Source: Annona cherimola
Lineage: Eukaryota > Streptophyta > Magnoliopsida > Magnoliales > Annonaceae
Assembly (NCBI GenBank): GCA_030490835.1
Contig: CM059973.1
Location: 53,448,008-53,512,007, forward strand
Reading direction: 5' to 3'
Length of the DNA: 64,000 bases
A model generated the notes under the pieces. The model saw only the letters and a program-made list of their open reading frames with translations. It made no database searches and had not been told where the DNA came from. How positions within the stretch are numbered: the first letter of the stretch is position 1; every line of letters starts with the position of its first letter. A program made the translations under genes and the position numbers. This document shows, in pieces, positions 1-12,000 of the stretch.

Positions 1-905
1 TTGATTTAACCATACTCTACAAAGGCTCCACGGTCCTTAGCTATATGGTCAATTTCTTTTTAATTTCCAATCCACAAAAGATGTGATTTAGTTAGTATGA
101 TCAGTGATATACATGAATAGAAGTGAGAACGGAAGTATAGGTAAATATTACCTTCTTGGCTTAGCGCAGTCACAAGAGAAGTTACAAAACTTGTCACAAT
201 TATGCTGGAATTTCTTAACCTCCTGCGTACCTTGATTGCTCTTCCCCCTTCCTTGAAAAACCTTTAGCTTTTCTTATGCTTGGGACACAAAGTTTTGTAT
301 GATCCAGAATATATTTATCTGTGAGGAAGCTCTATAGCCTCGAGGTGCTTATCTTCTAAATCGATGTGACGCACAATGTTATCAAAAGTCTTGATATTGT
401 TCTTATGTGTTAATGTTGACTTTCATATATTTCCGTTGTCGAGGAGAGACCTTATCCGTACTTACATAAACTGCTCATCTTGAGATTATGTCCAGCAGAC
501 TTAAATTTTCAAAACTTATTTTTTGTTTTTCTAAAATGCTACTTGATAGTGTGATTATGACCCTTCTTATAAGTGTCAAACTTGTCTCCTCCCCTTCACA
601 GTAGACGAGCCACCAAAATTTTCTTTTAGAGTTGTCCATATTTCTTAATCCATGACATACTGCTCAAATATGCTCATGAAGTTATCTTGCATGCTGCTTA
701 GCAATATGATGTGGATGATGTTATTTTTTTTTCTTTTATAAGACCGATAAGCTTCATGGTTTTATTTGTGATAAGCAGCAGAAAATACTCAGGTTCATTC
801 ATGATATTGTTTAACATTTCTAATACCTCTTGTTCTTCAAAGAAATACTAGACTTTTCGGCTCCAGATATCATAGTTGTCACCATTTAATTTCTTGCCTT
901 TATTT
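1..905 (-). pseudogene. Degenerate Ty1/copia gag (UBN2-type), truncated by the window edge
   Basis: Translating the minus strand in shifting frames gives, in gag order, LNGDNYDIWSRK (about 900-855), SSMQDNF and IWTTLKENFGG (about 690-590), IKTFDNIVRHIDLEDK (about 410-340) and a zinc-knuckle relic HNCDKFCNFSCDCAKP (about 225-150) whose Cys and His spacing is damaged. These match the nucleocapsid-type gag of plant copia elements, which packages the element's RNA. Stops and frameshifts separate the blocks, so no gag product can be made. The rest of the element would lie to the left of the window. The homology is confident, the exact ends are not. Confidence 0.75.
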
Positions 906-3556
906 AGGTAAGCGACAATTATTTTTGATATCATTGATAATAGTTTGACTAAAAAAAATATAAGCACAAATTAATACTAGCATGGAATATTATTTTGTTA
1001 TAAAAGACAGTCTAAGTTAATAATAAAATAAAATAGGGAACAAATTCGAACGTTTAATATGTTCTAAATCATCATTCGTATAATAAGTGTTGGATTGTCA
1101 TTAATTCAATTTAATCATGTAAAAAATTTCAGTTCTAATTGAGAATTCTTTTGAATCCTACTAACTTAAGAACTTTTACTCAAAAAAGTTTTTAATATTG
1201 AAAAGTTTAGTGATTTTGATAAATTTTACTAAGTTAATTAAATCCTACACATACCTTCTTTGGTCAGCTAAGTAAGAAGTTGGGTCATAAGAGGTTTCCC
1301 CCACTTTAACAAGGTACTAATTAAATATCCATAAATCCACCTAGACACCAACTATTGGTCATGTTATAGAACTTTAATTTACGTTATGAGTGAATCCTTG
1401 GTTAAAAAAATTCAATAACATTATATAAATACCTTTTTTTTTGTACACCTACAGGAAAAAAAGAGAACACTTTTCCTTAGTTGCCTTTCGCAAAAGGGCT
1501 TGTCAATTCATTAACATGCATTTCAATGACAACATTCCAAGAAATAGTATTATCCACGCATAAGACTTTGTCTATAACTTTTTTTAGCTAGAAAACATTT
1601 CCTCCCATGTTGGCTCTTATAAATTTTGCATCGTGCAAATTTAGATAGATAAATAAAATAACTGATCTTTTGATGTTTGAAGTGATTCCGTGCTTTTCCA
1701 TTTTCTTGATTACAAAGAAAGCATAAAAATAGTTTCGAATGATTCACTTTTCCTTTTCAGGACTATCTTTCCTGTCTCTATAATTTTTAGCAAGAAATTA
1801 ATGAAGCAATAAATATTTAGTTTTAGGGATAGTTTAATACCCTTCAAGTAAAAACAGGCCATGAATGTTTAAATGGTCCACATGTTCATAGAGGGTGTGC
1901 CTTGATTTCATCTTGTATTCCAAGCAAGCCTTAATTGTGGATACTTCAATACTTTTAAGCTCATCTTTATTTATCTGATAAGGATATTTTTCTATTTTGT
2001 CTGACATGATGAAATAATCATTAAGCTTATATTGTGTATTAATTGCAATTATAGCATACAATGTGGCATATACATGCATATCATACAAAGCATCAAATTT
2101 GAGTACCGAATAAGAAATCTAACCATGCCATCATGTTCAAAATGTCTAAATTAGTAAAATCTACAATCAAATCATTAACATTGGATTTGAAATGACCAGA
2201 TTGCAATAAAATAGAATGGATGGCCTAGATTCACCACGTCGTCATTGGAGGTGGCTTGTGGTCGGCGTCATGGATCACCGCTGGTCAGCTGCCATGCTTG
2301 AACCCCACCAAGTGCTTGGCCTACCTTGGTGTGGGCCCCGCCTAGTGCTAGGCATTGCTAGGTAGTATGTCTTACCTAAGCTTAGAAGTGGGTCCCTCCC
2401 CTTGCCACTACTGTCTGCCCTTGGCACACCCTCAACATTTTTGGCACTGTGTTTCAGCCCTATTTGGAACTTTTGATGGACGAACCACATAATTAAGTCT
2501 TTAAGCCTAGCTTAGTTTTAGCCCATTAGTGGGAGGTGGGGTCATTTTGCAATTTTGCACAAGTTAGGTTCTTTTGTCATTAACCAAGAAGCAGGGATTT
2601 TCATGAGAATGTTTAGTGTAAGGGCTATTGTATAAAAGTTCTAGATCATTTTTGTACATTGCACCGAACGAAGCTATGATGCATCTTTGTGTATTTAGAT
2701 ACGAAGCCATGACAGATGTCAACACAACATCTTAGAAAATATTAGTCCATGCTAAATCTAATTTACATTATATTAAAGATCTAATCTATCCTAAAATTGT
2801 AATATCATATTATTAAGCTCATTGTATATTGATTGTAATCGAATCAATTAATTAGCTAATTATTTACATAATAATAATAATTAACCAATATAATATGCAT
2901 AATCAATCATGTTGAAACCTAAAAAATCTAGCAATAAACATACATGGGCCCTTTAACTTAATTAGCATAATATCATGTGGGAGACCCATTAAACCATTGC
3001 ATAATGACCATGTTAAAAATAAAATGTATTCTATTCATGCATTATGTAACTCATGCATTCATATAACTAGATCGAATGTAACAAAGGAAGGATTTGTGGC
3101 CTAGATAGAAATTATAGCCACGCTTATAGACAATCATGAAACAAAAATCCAATATGTTCATCATGTTTAAAAAATCCGATCATCAAAGCAAAATATGTCA
3201 TGCATATATTTAGAAGAAGAAATATATATCAACATGATCATAGGAAAAAAATGAAAACATGTTAAATTATGCAAAAAAGGCATCCAATAATTTTACAATT
3301 TATAGTTCATGAAAAATTTCAATCCATAAGAACCAAAAAACATGCCATAGCCCATCAATCTCAAAATGAGCATGCTTACTAGAAAGAAAATATATGTTTT
3401 TCCATGAAATCCACAACAAGTGACAAAGGATTTGGATTTTTTTTTATATTATAAGCATGCTAACCAAACAAATTTATTCCAAAGCCAAGTGGTTAAATTT
3501 CAAAATAAGCATGCACATTATCCATCTAAACGATAAAACTAAAATGCAAATTTATG
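906..3556. other. Unclassified AT-rich stretch between copia gag relic and its PBS
   Basis: About 2.65 kb separate the gag relic from the primer-binding site at 3557-3568, far more than the usual copia leader, so this interval probably contains one or more decayed insertions. A GC-richer patch lies at about 2220-2490. Small minus-strand ORFs at 1550-1747 and 1834-2088 contain a Cys/His-rich run (CFLCNQENGKARNHF) that is not recognised. No host gene, RNA gene or clear terminal repeat was found. Confidence 0.4.
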
Positions 3557-3568
3557 ACTTTGATACCA
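3557..3568 (-). other. Primer-binding site of the left copia element
   Basis: On the minus strand this reads TGGTATCAAAGT, close to the TGGTATCAGAGC complement of the 3' end of plant initiator tRNA-Met. It directly follows an LTR end (CCAACA, minus strand). It primes minus-strand cDNA synthesis in plant copia elements. Confidence 0.7.
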
Positions 3569-3569
3569 A

Positions 3570-3723
3570 TGTTGGAAAAATAATGTTGGAGCCTACTTCC
3601 CTGGAGAATCAATTGTAGGGTAGGTATGCGAAAACGAGGATCACCACTGTGCTTCAAGCTTATGATGCCTAGCTTTTCACTTAGTCGAATTATGATCATG
3701 AAATCAAAAATCAACCACAATTA
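3570..3723 (-). mobile_element. Ty1/copia 5' LTR, proximal fragment
   Basis: The sequence begins TGTTGG directly next to the PBS, so this is the PBS-side end of the 5' LTR of the minus-strand copia relic. It is interrupted after 3723 by the solo LTR at 3724-6416 and resumes after 6421. The outer LTR end was not located. Confidence 0.6.
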
Positions 3724-3924
3724 TGTTGATCATATGCTTGCTTTAAGAAAGATTAATTTGATTTTGATGATTAACAAATAATTGAAATATAATTAAAAAG
3801 GTTCTAATGAATTTGTGTAAGTGTGCTTAGATATTTTTCTCTAATTATGTGTATGAAAATGAAAATATGAAATAATTTAAGTTTTAAGAGCTTAAGTTCA
3901 TGAATAACAAGTTCAGCAAAGTGA

Positions 3925-4215
3925 AGTCTCAGCCCAAGTCGACTTCACTTGCGATTTGGGTGAAGTCCCATAGCCAAGTCGACTTCTCCTGCAACTTCAG
4001 ACATACAACAAAGTGGAGTCTCAACCTAAATTGACTTCACTTGCGACTTGGGTGAAGTCTCAACCCAAGTTGATTTCGCCTGCAATTTCGAAGGTAAAAT
4101 TCTGGAAGCAAGTAGACAGCAAGTTTTAACAAAGCGAAGTCGCAACCTAAGTCAACTTCACCCATCCCAAGTCGACTCCACTCATCCCAAGTTGACTCCA
4201 CTTGCGACTTCAACC
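3925..4215 (+). repeat. Degenerate AAGTCGAC repeat array in solo LTR U3
   Basis: Short, poorly periodic repeats of CAAGTCGACTTC and decayed versions (for example AAGTTGACTTC) lie upstream of the LTR's TATA box. This is the same position and motif as the better preserved arrays in the younger LTRs. Confidence 0.75.
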
Positions 4216-4290
4216 TATAATGGTCGAAAATTCAAACGTTGGAACATTAGACACACGTCAATTTCCACTCCAACGGCTATATTTTTTCCT

Positions 4291-4300
4291 CTATAAATAT
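4291..4300 (+). promoter_or_regulatory. TATA box of solo LTR
   Basis: CTATAAATAT lies downstream of the palindrome array in the plus-oriented LTR, matching the U3 promoter position in its relatives (CTATAAAAGG). Confidence 0.6.
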
Positions 4301-4738
4301 CATTGAAGTATGAGCGTGAACAAGAAGAGAAAAAGGAAAGAAAGAGGAAATGACCTTACACCTTCTATTATTCAAGAGTATTGAAATCATTTGAACAACT
4401 ATTGAAGCTTCAAGTGTTACTACTTCAAGTGTACTTAGAAGATCATCTTCTTCACATGACAAGGAGCTTCTGGAGCTGATTAATTATGCGTTGTAAAGTG
4501 TAAATTCTCTTTTGTCTATTTTCTTTTGTGTTGTTACCTTGGATCGGTGTTGGAGACCGAATTCAAGAAGAAGCAAAATAGGGGTTGGTTTGAGTTTGTC
4601 TCACTAACGGGTTTTGCTTGATTGGTTTGAGTTTGTCTCACCAACAAATCAGACTTGGTTGGTTAGAGTTGGTCTCACTAACAAGTGACTATTGTATATG
4701 CCCATAGAGCTAGAATCTAGAAGAGAGTTGACGCTCTA

Positions 4739-4746
4739 GATTGTAT
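4739..4746. repeat. 8-bp TSD of hAT element, left copy
   Basis: GATTGTAT occurs here and again at 6136-6143, immediately outside the terminal inverted repeats. Eight-bp duplications are diagnostic of hAT transposition. Confidence 0.9.
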
Positions 4747-6135
4747 TAGGGGTGCAACTTGGTACCAGGTCGGTCCGAACCCGCGGTACCAAAACCAAAA
4801 ATGAGTTTTATTTTTTAGATTTTTTTCCAAATAGACCCGGTTTCAACTCGACCCGTAGAAACCCAAAACCAAAACTGGGTTCATACCAACCCGGTACCAA
4901 AACCCGACCCGGTCCGAACCCGGTGTACTTTATATAATTTTTCATAAATTATACACGTTTTTTTTTGTAATATTAATATATATACATGTTTCTGGCATTA
5001 CCAACTCTAGTTCAGACAAATCACCTTTTCCTCCATTACCAAAGCATGCTTGAGGTAACTTAATTTCTAAAATGATTTTTTATGATTATTATCTTCTTAT
5101 TGTTACCAGTTGCATGCATTTTTTTTGTCTAGGTTGATGCATATTATTTTCAAAGATGTAAATCGATGAGGAAGAACTTAACATTAGAAATGCAGATGGA
5201 AATCAATGAAGAAATTACTTGGAAGTCTTTGAATAGTTTTTTAGTTTTTTTTGGAAACTTTGGAGACATGAACTCATTTGAATTTTGAATTTGTTTAAAA
5301 GTGGATGTAAACTTATTTAAACTTGAGATTTGTTTATATTGTCATTTTAAATTTGGATTGCACTTAAATTAGATTGGAATGTTGAACCATTATGCTTAGT
5401 GTATTTAGATTTAGTTGCTTTGAATAACTGTTATGTGGATTATGTTTGAATTTGAGTTGACATGATAAATCTATTTCATATTATACTTTCTGTTAGTATG
5501 AGAAATCTGTTAGTTTGAATTTCAGATTGTAGTATAAATTCGATTCATATTTTAAGTTTATTGGTATGACAAGTGGTCAATTTCTATTTTAGCAATTTGT
5601 ATGATAAATATTCAATTTGAATTTAATTTCAGCAATTTGTATGATAATGTTTAGTTTCAACTACAAAGTTGATATGATATGTTCATTTTCTATTTGCTAC
5701 ACTTGAGTCATTTCTATTAGCTATTAAATAGAAATGACCAACTAGTCATAAAACTAACTAATTTGTCATTTATTTGTGTTTATAGGGTGCCGAAAAATTA
5801 CTTGCAGAGTTCATTCAATGAATATTGCAGAATTTAACATGATGTTGCAGAATTCTATGAAAGGATGTTGCAAAATTCAACATGAAGCTTGACTTCATAA
5901 ACACAGGTATGTATGTTCCAATAATTTTCTTTTAGATTACAATTAAATTTGGAAAAAAACAGTTTATTGGTAACCCGAATTCTAACCCGAAACCAAACCA
6001 ACGCGAACCTGACCGGAACCCGGTCCGAACCCGGATTAAATTCTTAGGGTTTGGGTTTGGGTTTACTCCAACCCGGTTGGCTTAGGATTTGGGTTCACTC
6101 CAACCCGGTATAACTCGACCCGAGTTGCATCCCTA
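4747..6135. mobile_element. Non-autonomous hAT-superfamily DNA transposon
   Basis: The 1389-bp element starts TAGGGGTGCAACT and ends AGTTGCATCCCTA, a terminal inverted repeat with one mismatch in 13 bp, and is flanked by a perfect 8-bp TSD. No transposase reading frame exists, so mobility would need a transposase in trans. Both subterminal regions (about 4760-4925 and 5970-6120) are packed with repeated GGTACC and ACCCGGTCCGAACCCGG-like motifs, as expected for hAT transposase binding zones. The A+T-rich middle has no recognisable content. It inserted into the solo LTR after that LTR was in place. Confidence 0.9.
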
Positions 6136-6416
6136 GATTGTATTGAATATGCAATAGTGGAACCCAAGACACAACGGGTGTGTGCTTGGAAGAGTGGAGT
6201 AGAGAAGGTTGCCCGAACCATTATATATTGTTGTCTCTTGTTTGGTTTGATTGCTTGCATTTTATATTTCATTTGCACCCTCTCATTCTATTTCATAGCA
6301 CGTTTCATCAAGGGGATTAAAATTACAAGGGGTTAAGATTCTAATTACGAAAAGAATTTTCAAGAACTCAATTCACCCTTCCCCTCTTGGATTTTGCCAT
6401 AAACTCGGGACCAACA

Positions 6417-6700
6417 AATTATACTACCTAAATGCCAACAGTATAGAGAATGAGGGAGGATGGAAGATTATGAGCTCTAAGGTTTGTATTGTTACTTGGA
6501 GAGGATCTTAGATCCTCCTTTTATAGAAGGGGTTAAGAGAGTGTCACAACAAGCCTTCCTATGCTAGATTCTTATTCATTTGCTATCCTGATGAGGTAGC
6601 TTTTTCTCTAGACAACACATTTGAAGTGCAAAACTTATCTCCTAGCATGATAGCTCCTATATTAGAGGAGTCCTCATGGGCGTAAACTTGTAATAATCAA
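6417..6700 (-). mobile_element. Ty1/copia 5' LTR, distal fragment with TATA box
   Basis: This resumes the LTR begun at 3570 after the solo LTR and its TSD. On the minus strand CTATAAAAGG (6516-6525) is a good TATA box, so transcription would start near 6490 and run left toward the PBS at 3557. The right (U3) end is not resolved; 6700 is nominal. Confidence 0.5.
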
Positions 6701-7498
6701 AAAGTAACTTTTACGTATGTTGCAAAAGATAGCTTTTGAATAACAAAATCATTAATAAAATTTGTACTTTTAGTGATAACTTCATAATATTATCACTAAA
6801 GCCTTTTCTGGTTGCCTTACAAGGGCTTGCCTAGACATTATAGTACAAAATTTGATTGACTTACAGGGCCTTACCTAGACTGCGATAAAAGTCCATTTCT
6901 TGTAGGGGAGCCTTACCTTGATAACATTGAATACGCATTTAAATAAAACATAGCTGTACTCATTTATTTTTTATTATGTAGGATAAATTGTGACTAAGAA
7001 GTTTTTATTATAAAAATACAAAAGTATAACTTTTGCAAAAAATGCTTAATTAATTTTCTATAAGCAAAATCACATACAAGAAGTAAAGCCCAATGCGGCC
7101 TTGTTTCAAAATTTAACAATTGAGCATCTAATGTAAATAAGAAGCTAATTCATCGAAAGCCCTTCTAAGGATTTTCTTAACAAAAGCACCCTATTCATTG
7201 TCCATTTTGAATGAATGGTTGCGATTCACTTAGGCATTTTAGGAAGGCGAGAAGTTCACATGGAGGTATTAAATTAGTGCACTAATTTTAAAGTCCGATC
7301 GCATAGGCTAGTTCAATCGGTTCAACCGTGAACTGGAAGGCCAGTGGAATCCATAAGGTTCCAATTCATAAAATTAAGTTAGATTAAATCATAGATCCCA
7401 ATGATTTGACTAATTTTCTAATGGTAAGTTTAACTGATTGGATGGGAAGAGGCATTTATGGATGGCAATAACCCTTATACTTAATAAAAATTCTAGCT
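6701..7498. other. Unclassified AT-rich interval
   Basis: Probably the remaining U3 of the copia LTR followed by flanking DNA. A dispersed-repeat-like patch with GTTCAATCGGTTCAACCG lies near 7300-7325. No gene seen. Confidence 0.35.
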
Positions 7499-8429
7499 CA
7501 ATCAATGTCATCATTACTTAGTATTTTAAATAAGTGACATCATCATTAGTATGCTCAGTTAAAATTGCAGCTTAGCTTATGAACTATAATCATAGGAGTA
7601 ATCTATTATTTTAAATAATTATTTCTTATATTTAAAAGTATTAAATTAGAAAATACCTAATAAGTAAAATGAGAATATTGATTTTGATTTATTAAAATTT
7701 AATTTATTGTGAACTGTTAATATATATTTAGAATTTTTGAATGTTAGAGATATTTATATGCTGTTATTTTATTAAAATAGGTATGATTAAGGAAATGGTG
7801 CTGGATAAAAAGCCCAATCAATGTCATCATTTGTTAGTATTTTAAATAAGTGACATCATCGAAATTGCCGCTTAGCTTATGAACTATAATTATAGGAATA
7901 ATCTATTATTTTAAATAATTATTTCTTATATTATTATTTCTTAAATTTACAAGTATTAAAGCAGAAAATACCTAATAAGTAATATGAGAATATTGATTTT
8001 GATTTATTAAAATTTAATTTATTGTTAACTGTTAATATTTATTTAGAATTTTTGAATGTTAGAGATATTTATATGCTATTATTTTATTAAAATAGGTATG
8101 ATTAAGGAAATGGTGCTGGATAAAATGCCCAATCAATGTCATCATTACTTAGTATTTTAAATAAGTGATATCATCAAAATTGCAGCTTAGCTTATGAATT
8201 ATAATTATAGGAATAATCTATTATTTTAAATAATTATTTCTTATATTTAAAAGTATTAAATTAGAAAATACCTAATAAGTAATATGATAATATTGATTTT
8301 GATTTATTAAAATTTAATTTATTGTTAACTGTTAATATTTATTTAGAATTTTCGAATGTTAGAGATATTTATATGTTATTATTTTATTAAAATTGGTATG
8401 ATTAAGGAAATGGTGATGGATAAAATGCC
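7499..8429. repeat. Three tandem copies of a 315-bp AT-rich unit
   Basis: Units begin with CAATCAATGTCATCATT at 7499, 7815 and 8130 (periods 316 and 315 bp) and each ends near GGTGMTGGATAAAA. The copies differ by scattered substitutions and small indels, for example a 16-bp stretch present only in copy 1 and a short duplication in copy 2. No ORF or transposon end is associated. Confidence 0.9.
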
Positions 8430-8628
8430 TAAAAGTGTTTATTTAGTGCATGATCATTACATTTTATTGATACATTGAGTGTGTTTGTGAATGGATAAAA
8501 CTTCTGATGAAAAGTTGTAGAAATGAAAAATTGTCAAATGATGTGATATGATAAGGGTAATGATGATGAATAAATATGATGCAATTGGTTGTTTTTTTAT
8601 TTTTCTGTTCTATCATGGTGTGTAGTGC

Positions 8629-9012
8629 GATCGATTCATCCACAATAGGAGTTGATGAATATCGAGATTGCTCAATCCTTGTTGAGGACAAAGAACCAGG
8701 ATGCTCTTCTTCGATTCGATGATTTGTTGCCCACAATTCTAGCCCCAAGGGTACGAATTCAGAGTAATCAATGTTTAAATTTTCATTTTTTTCGCTTCTT
8801 GAATCAAGATTCTTTTGGCTTCTTGGTTTGTTGCAGGAGGAGTACAGAAGAAATTTGGAAGAGTGTTTTCTAAGGATTCGGAAGGGAAACCGTTCAAGAT
8901 GCATATGTTCAAAGGCATCCCAAGAACATCCAAGGTTCCTCTTGTGGATGAAAGATTTCAGGAGGAGAAAAAGCAAAACTTGTCAGGACAATTCGGCGCA
9001 TCCCCACAGTAA
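8629..9012 (+). other. Exon-like fragment with a possible intron, unidentified
   Basis: The stretch has more balanced composition than its surroundings. An ATG at 8652 opens a 32-codon stretch ending AILAPR-like before GTACGAATTC (about 8751), and TTGTTGCAG (8829-8837) is a good splice acceptor. Downstream, one frame reads KFGRVFSKDSEGKPFKM and stays open to TAA at 9012. The frames on the two sides do not join convincingly and no family is recognised. It could be a captured or decayed gene fragment or non-coding RNA sequence. Confidence 0.2.
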
Positions 9013-12000
9013 ATCTTGCTTATTCCCTTCCCCCACTATCCAATTTTTTAAAAGAAAACGTAAAAAATAATTTCTAGTAATGACTCAAGATCGCCTGAAT
9101 TTTGTTCTTTCATTCATAGGTACCATATTATACGCCAGGAACTAATATGGAATTATATGTCATGGTTGATTTCAAATTTATTCCAACTCATAGTCCCAAT
9201 GTTTTACTGTTGAAGTGAAGTGTTTCTGTATTTTGCAACATTACTCATCAGTGATGACTGCTACTAGGATTTTATGGCGTGAATCACCGAAAGAAAGACT
9301 TCACATGTAAAGTTGTTTGAACAAAAACATGCATGGGTAATTTAGGCCAGCCATTTTTTCCATGGGTCAAACATTTGCACATTAGGTTGAGTGCCAAAAT
9401 GCCCTATCTGTCATCCATTTAAAACACACAGCTAAGATATGCAAGCGCAAAATTGGAATGGGTGCGTCGCTTGCATGTGCAATTGTTGGTCATTGGCTTC
9501 CTCAGGAAGCTTCCTACCAAAGCCCCTGTTTTGCGTCGAGAGAGAGAGCGATGGAGAATAGAGAGTGGAAGAAGGTGAGATAAGAAAGGAGATGGCATAG
9601 CAAGTGAGGTTGGAGGTCATCGGTGTCTGGCACATCTGTTTTGAAGAGCTTTGTTTTTCTGTTTTGGTTAGGTATAATAAACCTTAAATTTTTCACCGAA
9701 GTTTTGATTATTCCACAGTCATGTAGCCTTTGATATGCTTTTGTTTTTTTTAACATGGAGTAAAGCCATATCAATATTCGAGTTGAATGCATCGTAGCAT
9801 CCTTTTTTTGCTTTTGCTTTCCTTTCCTTTTTCTGAATCATCACAATCCAGATTAATACCCATCTCAAGCAATAGGTATGATTTGGATGCATCCCCATTG
9901 ATTGCTTAAAAATGTTTCTGAGAGATTTTCGAGTTTTATTTTCTCTTTTATGCTATTCAATTTTGATTTTCGGGTTGAGTTTTGAGCTTTCATTGGATAT
10001 TTCGATTTGGCCAGCCATATATCTGATGTTGGTTTAATTCGACTTCTTATGCTCATGAATGCCTGAAATATACGACGGCACTCTTCTTTCTATTGGCTGT
10101 GAGTGATTCTCAGAAGGATTATTCTGGTTGAATTTGTGATAATGAATGTAATAATAGTAGTTTTTGAAAAATTGCCAGTATCTCATCCTTTTTAATTTTT
10201 TTTGGTATGATTTTTTTTTTTTTTTAATAATTAACATGGCTAACTTCACATCTTATTTTGGCTTGAATGATTTGAACTCATCCTCGTATTGAAAGTTTAT
10301 GTTGGGATTTTCATTGATCTTCATGTCTTTAGTTCTTTATATGAATTTATGCATGGAATAAGAAGACCAGTTTCATATTATTTGTTTAGGTACACTATAC
10401 TATTTTTTCAATTTTCTAGCACATCTGTTTAAAGCCCCCTGTTTTTTAGTTGTGTAGGAATTGTGCAGTTCCATTGATTTTTACTTGTCATTGTTAATAA
10501 ATCAGTATGCAATAAACCCATTTTCATTGATCTTGAACGAATGGCAGAATTTCTCATTTTGCGATTTTTGTTTAGTTTGATATTAGATTTGGATGGGTGG
10601 AGTGAATCAATCCATTCCCATTTATTGTTTAAATCTATTTTGGTTAGTCCCGAAGTGTTTTTCATTCTATTTTTCTGATTTCTGCTCTCTTTCCTCTGTA
10701 TATCTGTTTGGATCTGCTTGTGGCATAGATGCATAATGCGTTGTGCTTTGAATTCAGATCAATAACTTTATGTTCAATTGCAGCAAGTTACATTTAGCCC
10801 TTCAGTTTTGAATGGATTGTATCTGGCTATCATCCCTGTTATCATTTTCTTGTATGGTTTTTCTAGTGCATTGCCCATTTGAGTTTGTTTTATCTGAGCG
10901 AGTTTATGCATAAAGTAAGAAAAAGGTCCCTATCCGATTGATGCTTTAGCTGTTGTGATTAGTTTTTTTTATTCCCGCTTCTATGAACCTCCTTTTCTAT
11001 GTTGATAAATGATTCTATAAAATATTATTACATTCTAATATATGTGTGAATGTATATATGCATTTTTCATAATTTACACATGAATATATATATTTTTGAG
11101 CAAATATGACCCATGCACATACTTGATTTGGATGAAACTTGGTCTCCTAGATAAATGAGTGATATTAAATGTAATGAATGGATCGAATTTTCTATCAAAG
11201 ATCAAAATCTTAGATTTTGAAGAAGTTACATGGCTCTACTTCTATGTAACTAGGTTACATAGAAGTGGAGCCCATATATGTCTTATTGATTTTAATCCTC
11301 ATTTCTTGTGCCATCCTGTGGCTGGAACGAATGAGTTCGTCTGACCTTTCTTTTGGTAGGATTTGAGATTATGGGTGGAATGAAAATCAGCTTGTAGTTG
11401 AGTTATAGATGTTCCTTGTTTTTGTCTGATTTCTATTAATTAGATTATCTGATTTACACCTGTTTTAGAACTTCTTTTGAATGGTTATTTATATATATAG
11501 TTTAGCTTACGTAAACTCACGTATGGAATAAAAAGATGGTCATATATCATTAGTTCAGATTATTTTTATTTGCTGGTTCAATTTTCAATGTTGAAATTTC
11601 AGCTATTCTACATTCCTTTCTTCTCTAATTTATTTGCATGAATCATGGTTAGACGCTACCAATTTCCTATGATTTCAGTATTCCAATGATTGTGTTCATC
11701 TGGTTTGACGTGACATGAGACAAGGACTAGTTTGGGCTATTTGTTGGGGTAGGTGGCTAGAATGAGTCAAGTAGCTGTCACTCCATATGCATCTGTTTTA
11801 CCTCCTTGTACATGTGTATTTTAATATCATTTTGTGCCTGAGTTATTACTTTTTTATTGGTGCAATAAGTAGTAGATGTCATTGGTTAAATGAGAGTTGA
11901 TTTGAATCATCTGTAGACAGAATATTTGAAAGGAAGCAGTTGTTCTATTTCAAGTTTGCTGAAATTCTGTGTGGTGCAGATTTTTCCCTATTTGCAAAAT

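Larger units (their letters stand above)
3724..6416 (+). mobile_element. Sirevirus-like solo LTR, interrupted by a hAT element
   Basis: The element starts TGTTGATC and ends CGGGACCAACA, the same terminus (inverted) as the Sirevirus LTRs at 15.3, 34.5, 43.4 and 52.3 kb. It is flanked by a perfect 5-bp TSD AATTA (3719-3723 and 6417-6421). No internal domain, PBS or PPT is present, so it is a solo LTR left by intra-element recombination. Removing the 1389-bp hAT insertion and its extra TSD copy leaves about 1.3 kb. It carries the family's AAGTCGAC-type repeats at 3.93-4.21 kb and a TATA box at 4291. Divergence from the 34-54 kb copies shows it is older. Confidence 0.85.

Noticed and set aside
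8464..8976. 170-codon minus-strand ORF
   Set aside because: Low-complexity His/Ser-rich translation antisense to the exon-like fragment, with no domain; spans the end of the AT-rich tandem repeat flank.
9538..9635. GA-rich segment with ATGGAGAATAGAGAG as a gene start
   Set aside because: The frame closes after about ten codons and no downstream exon could be supported.
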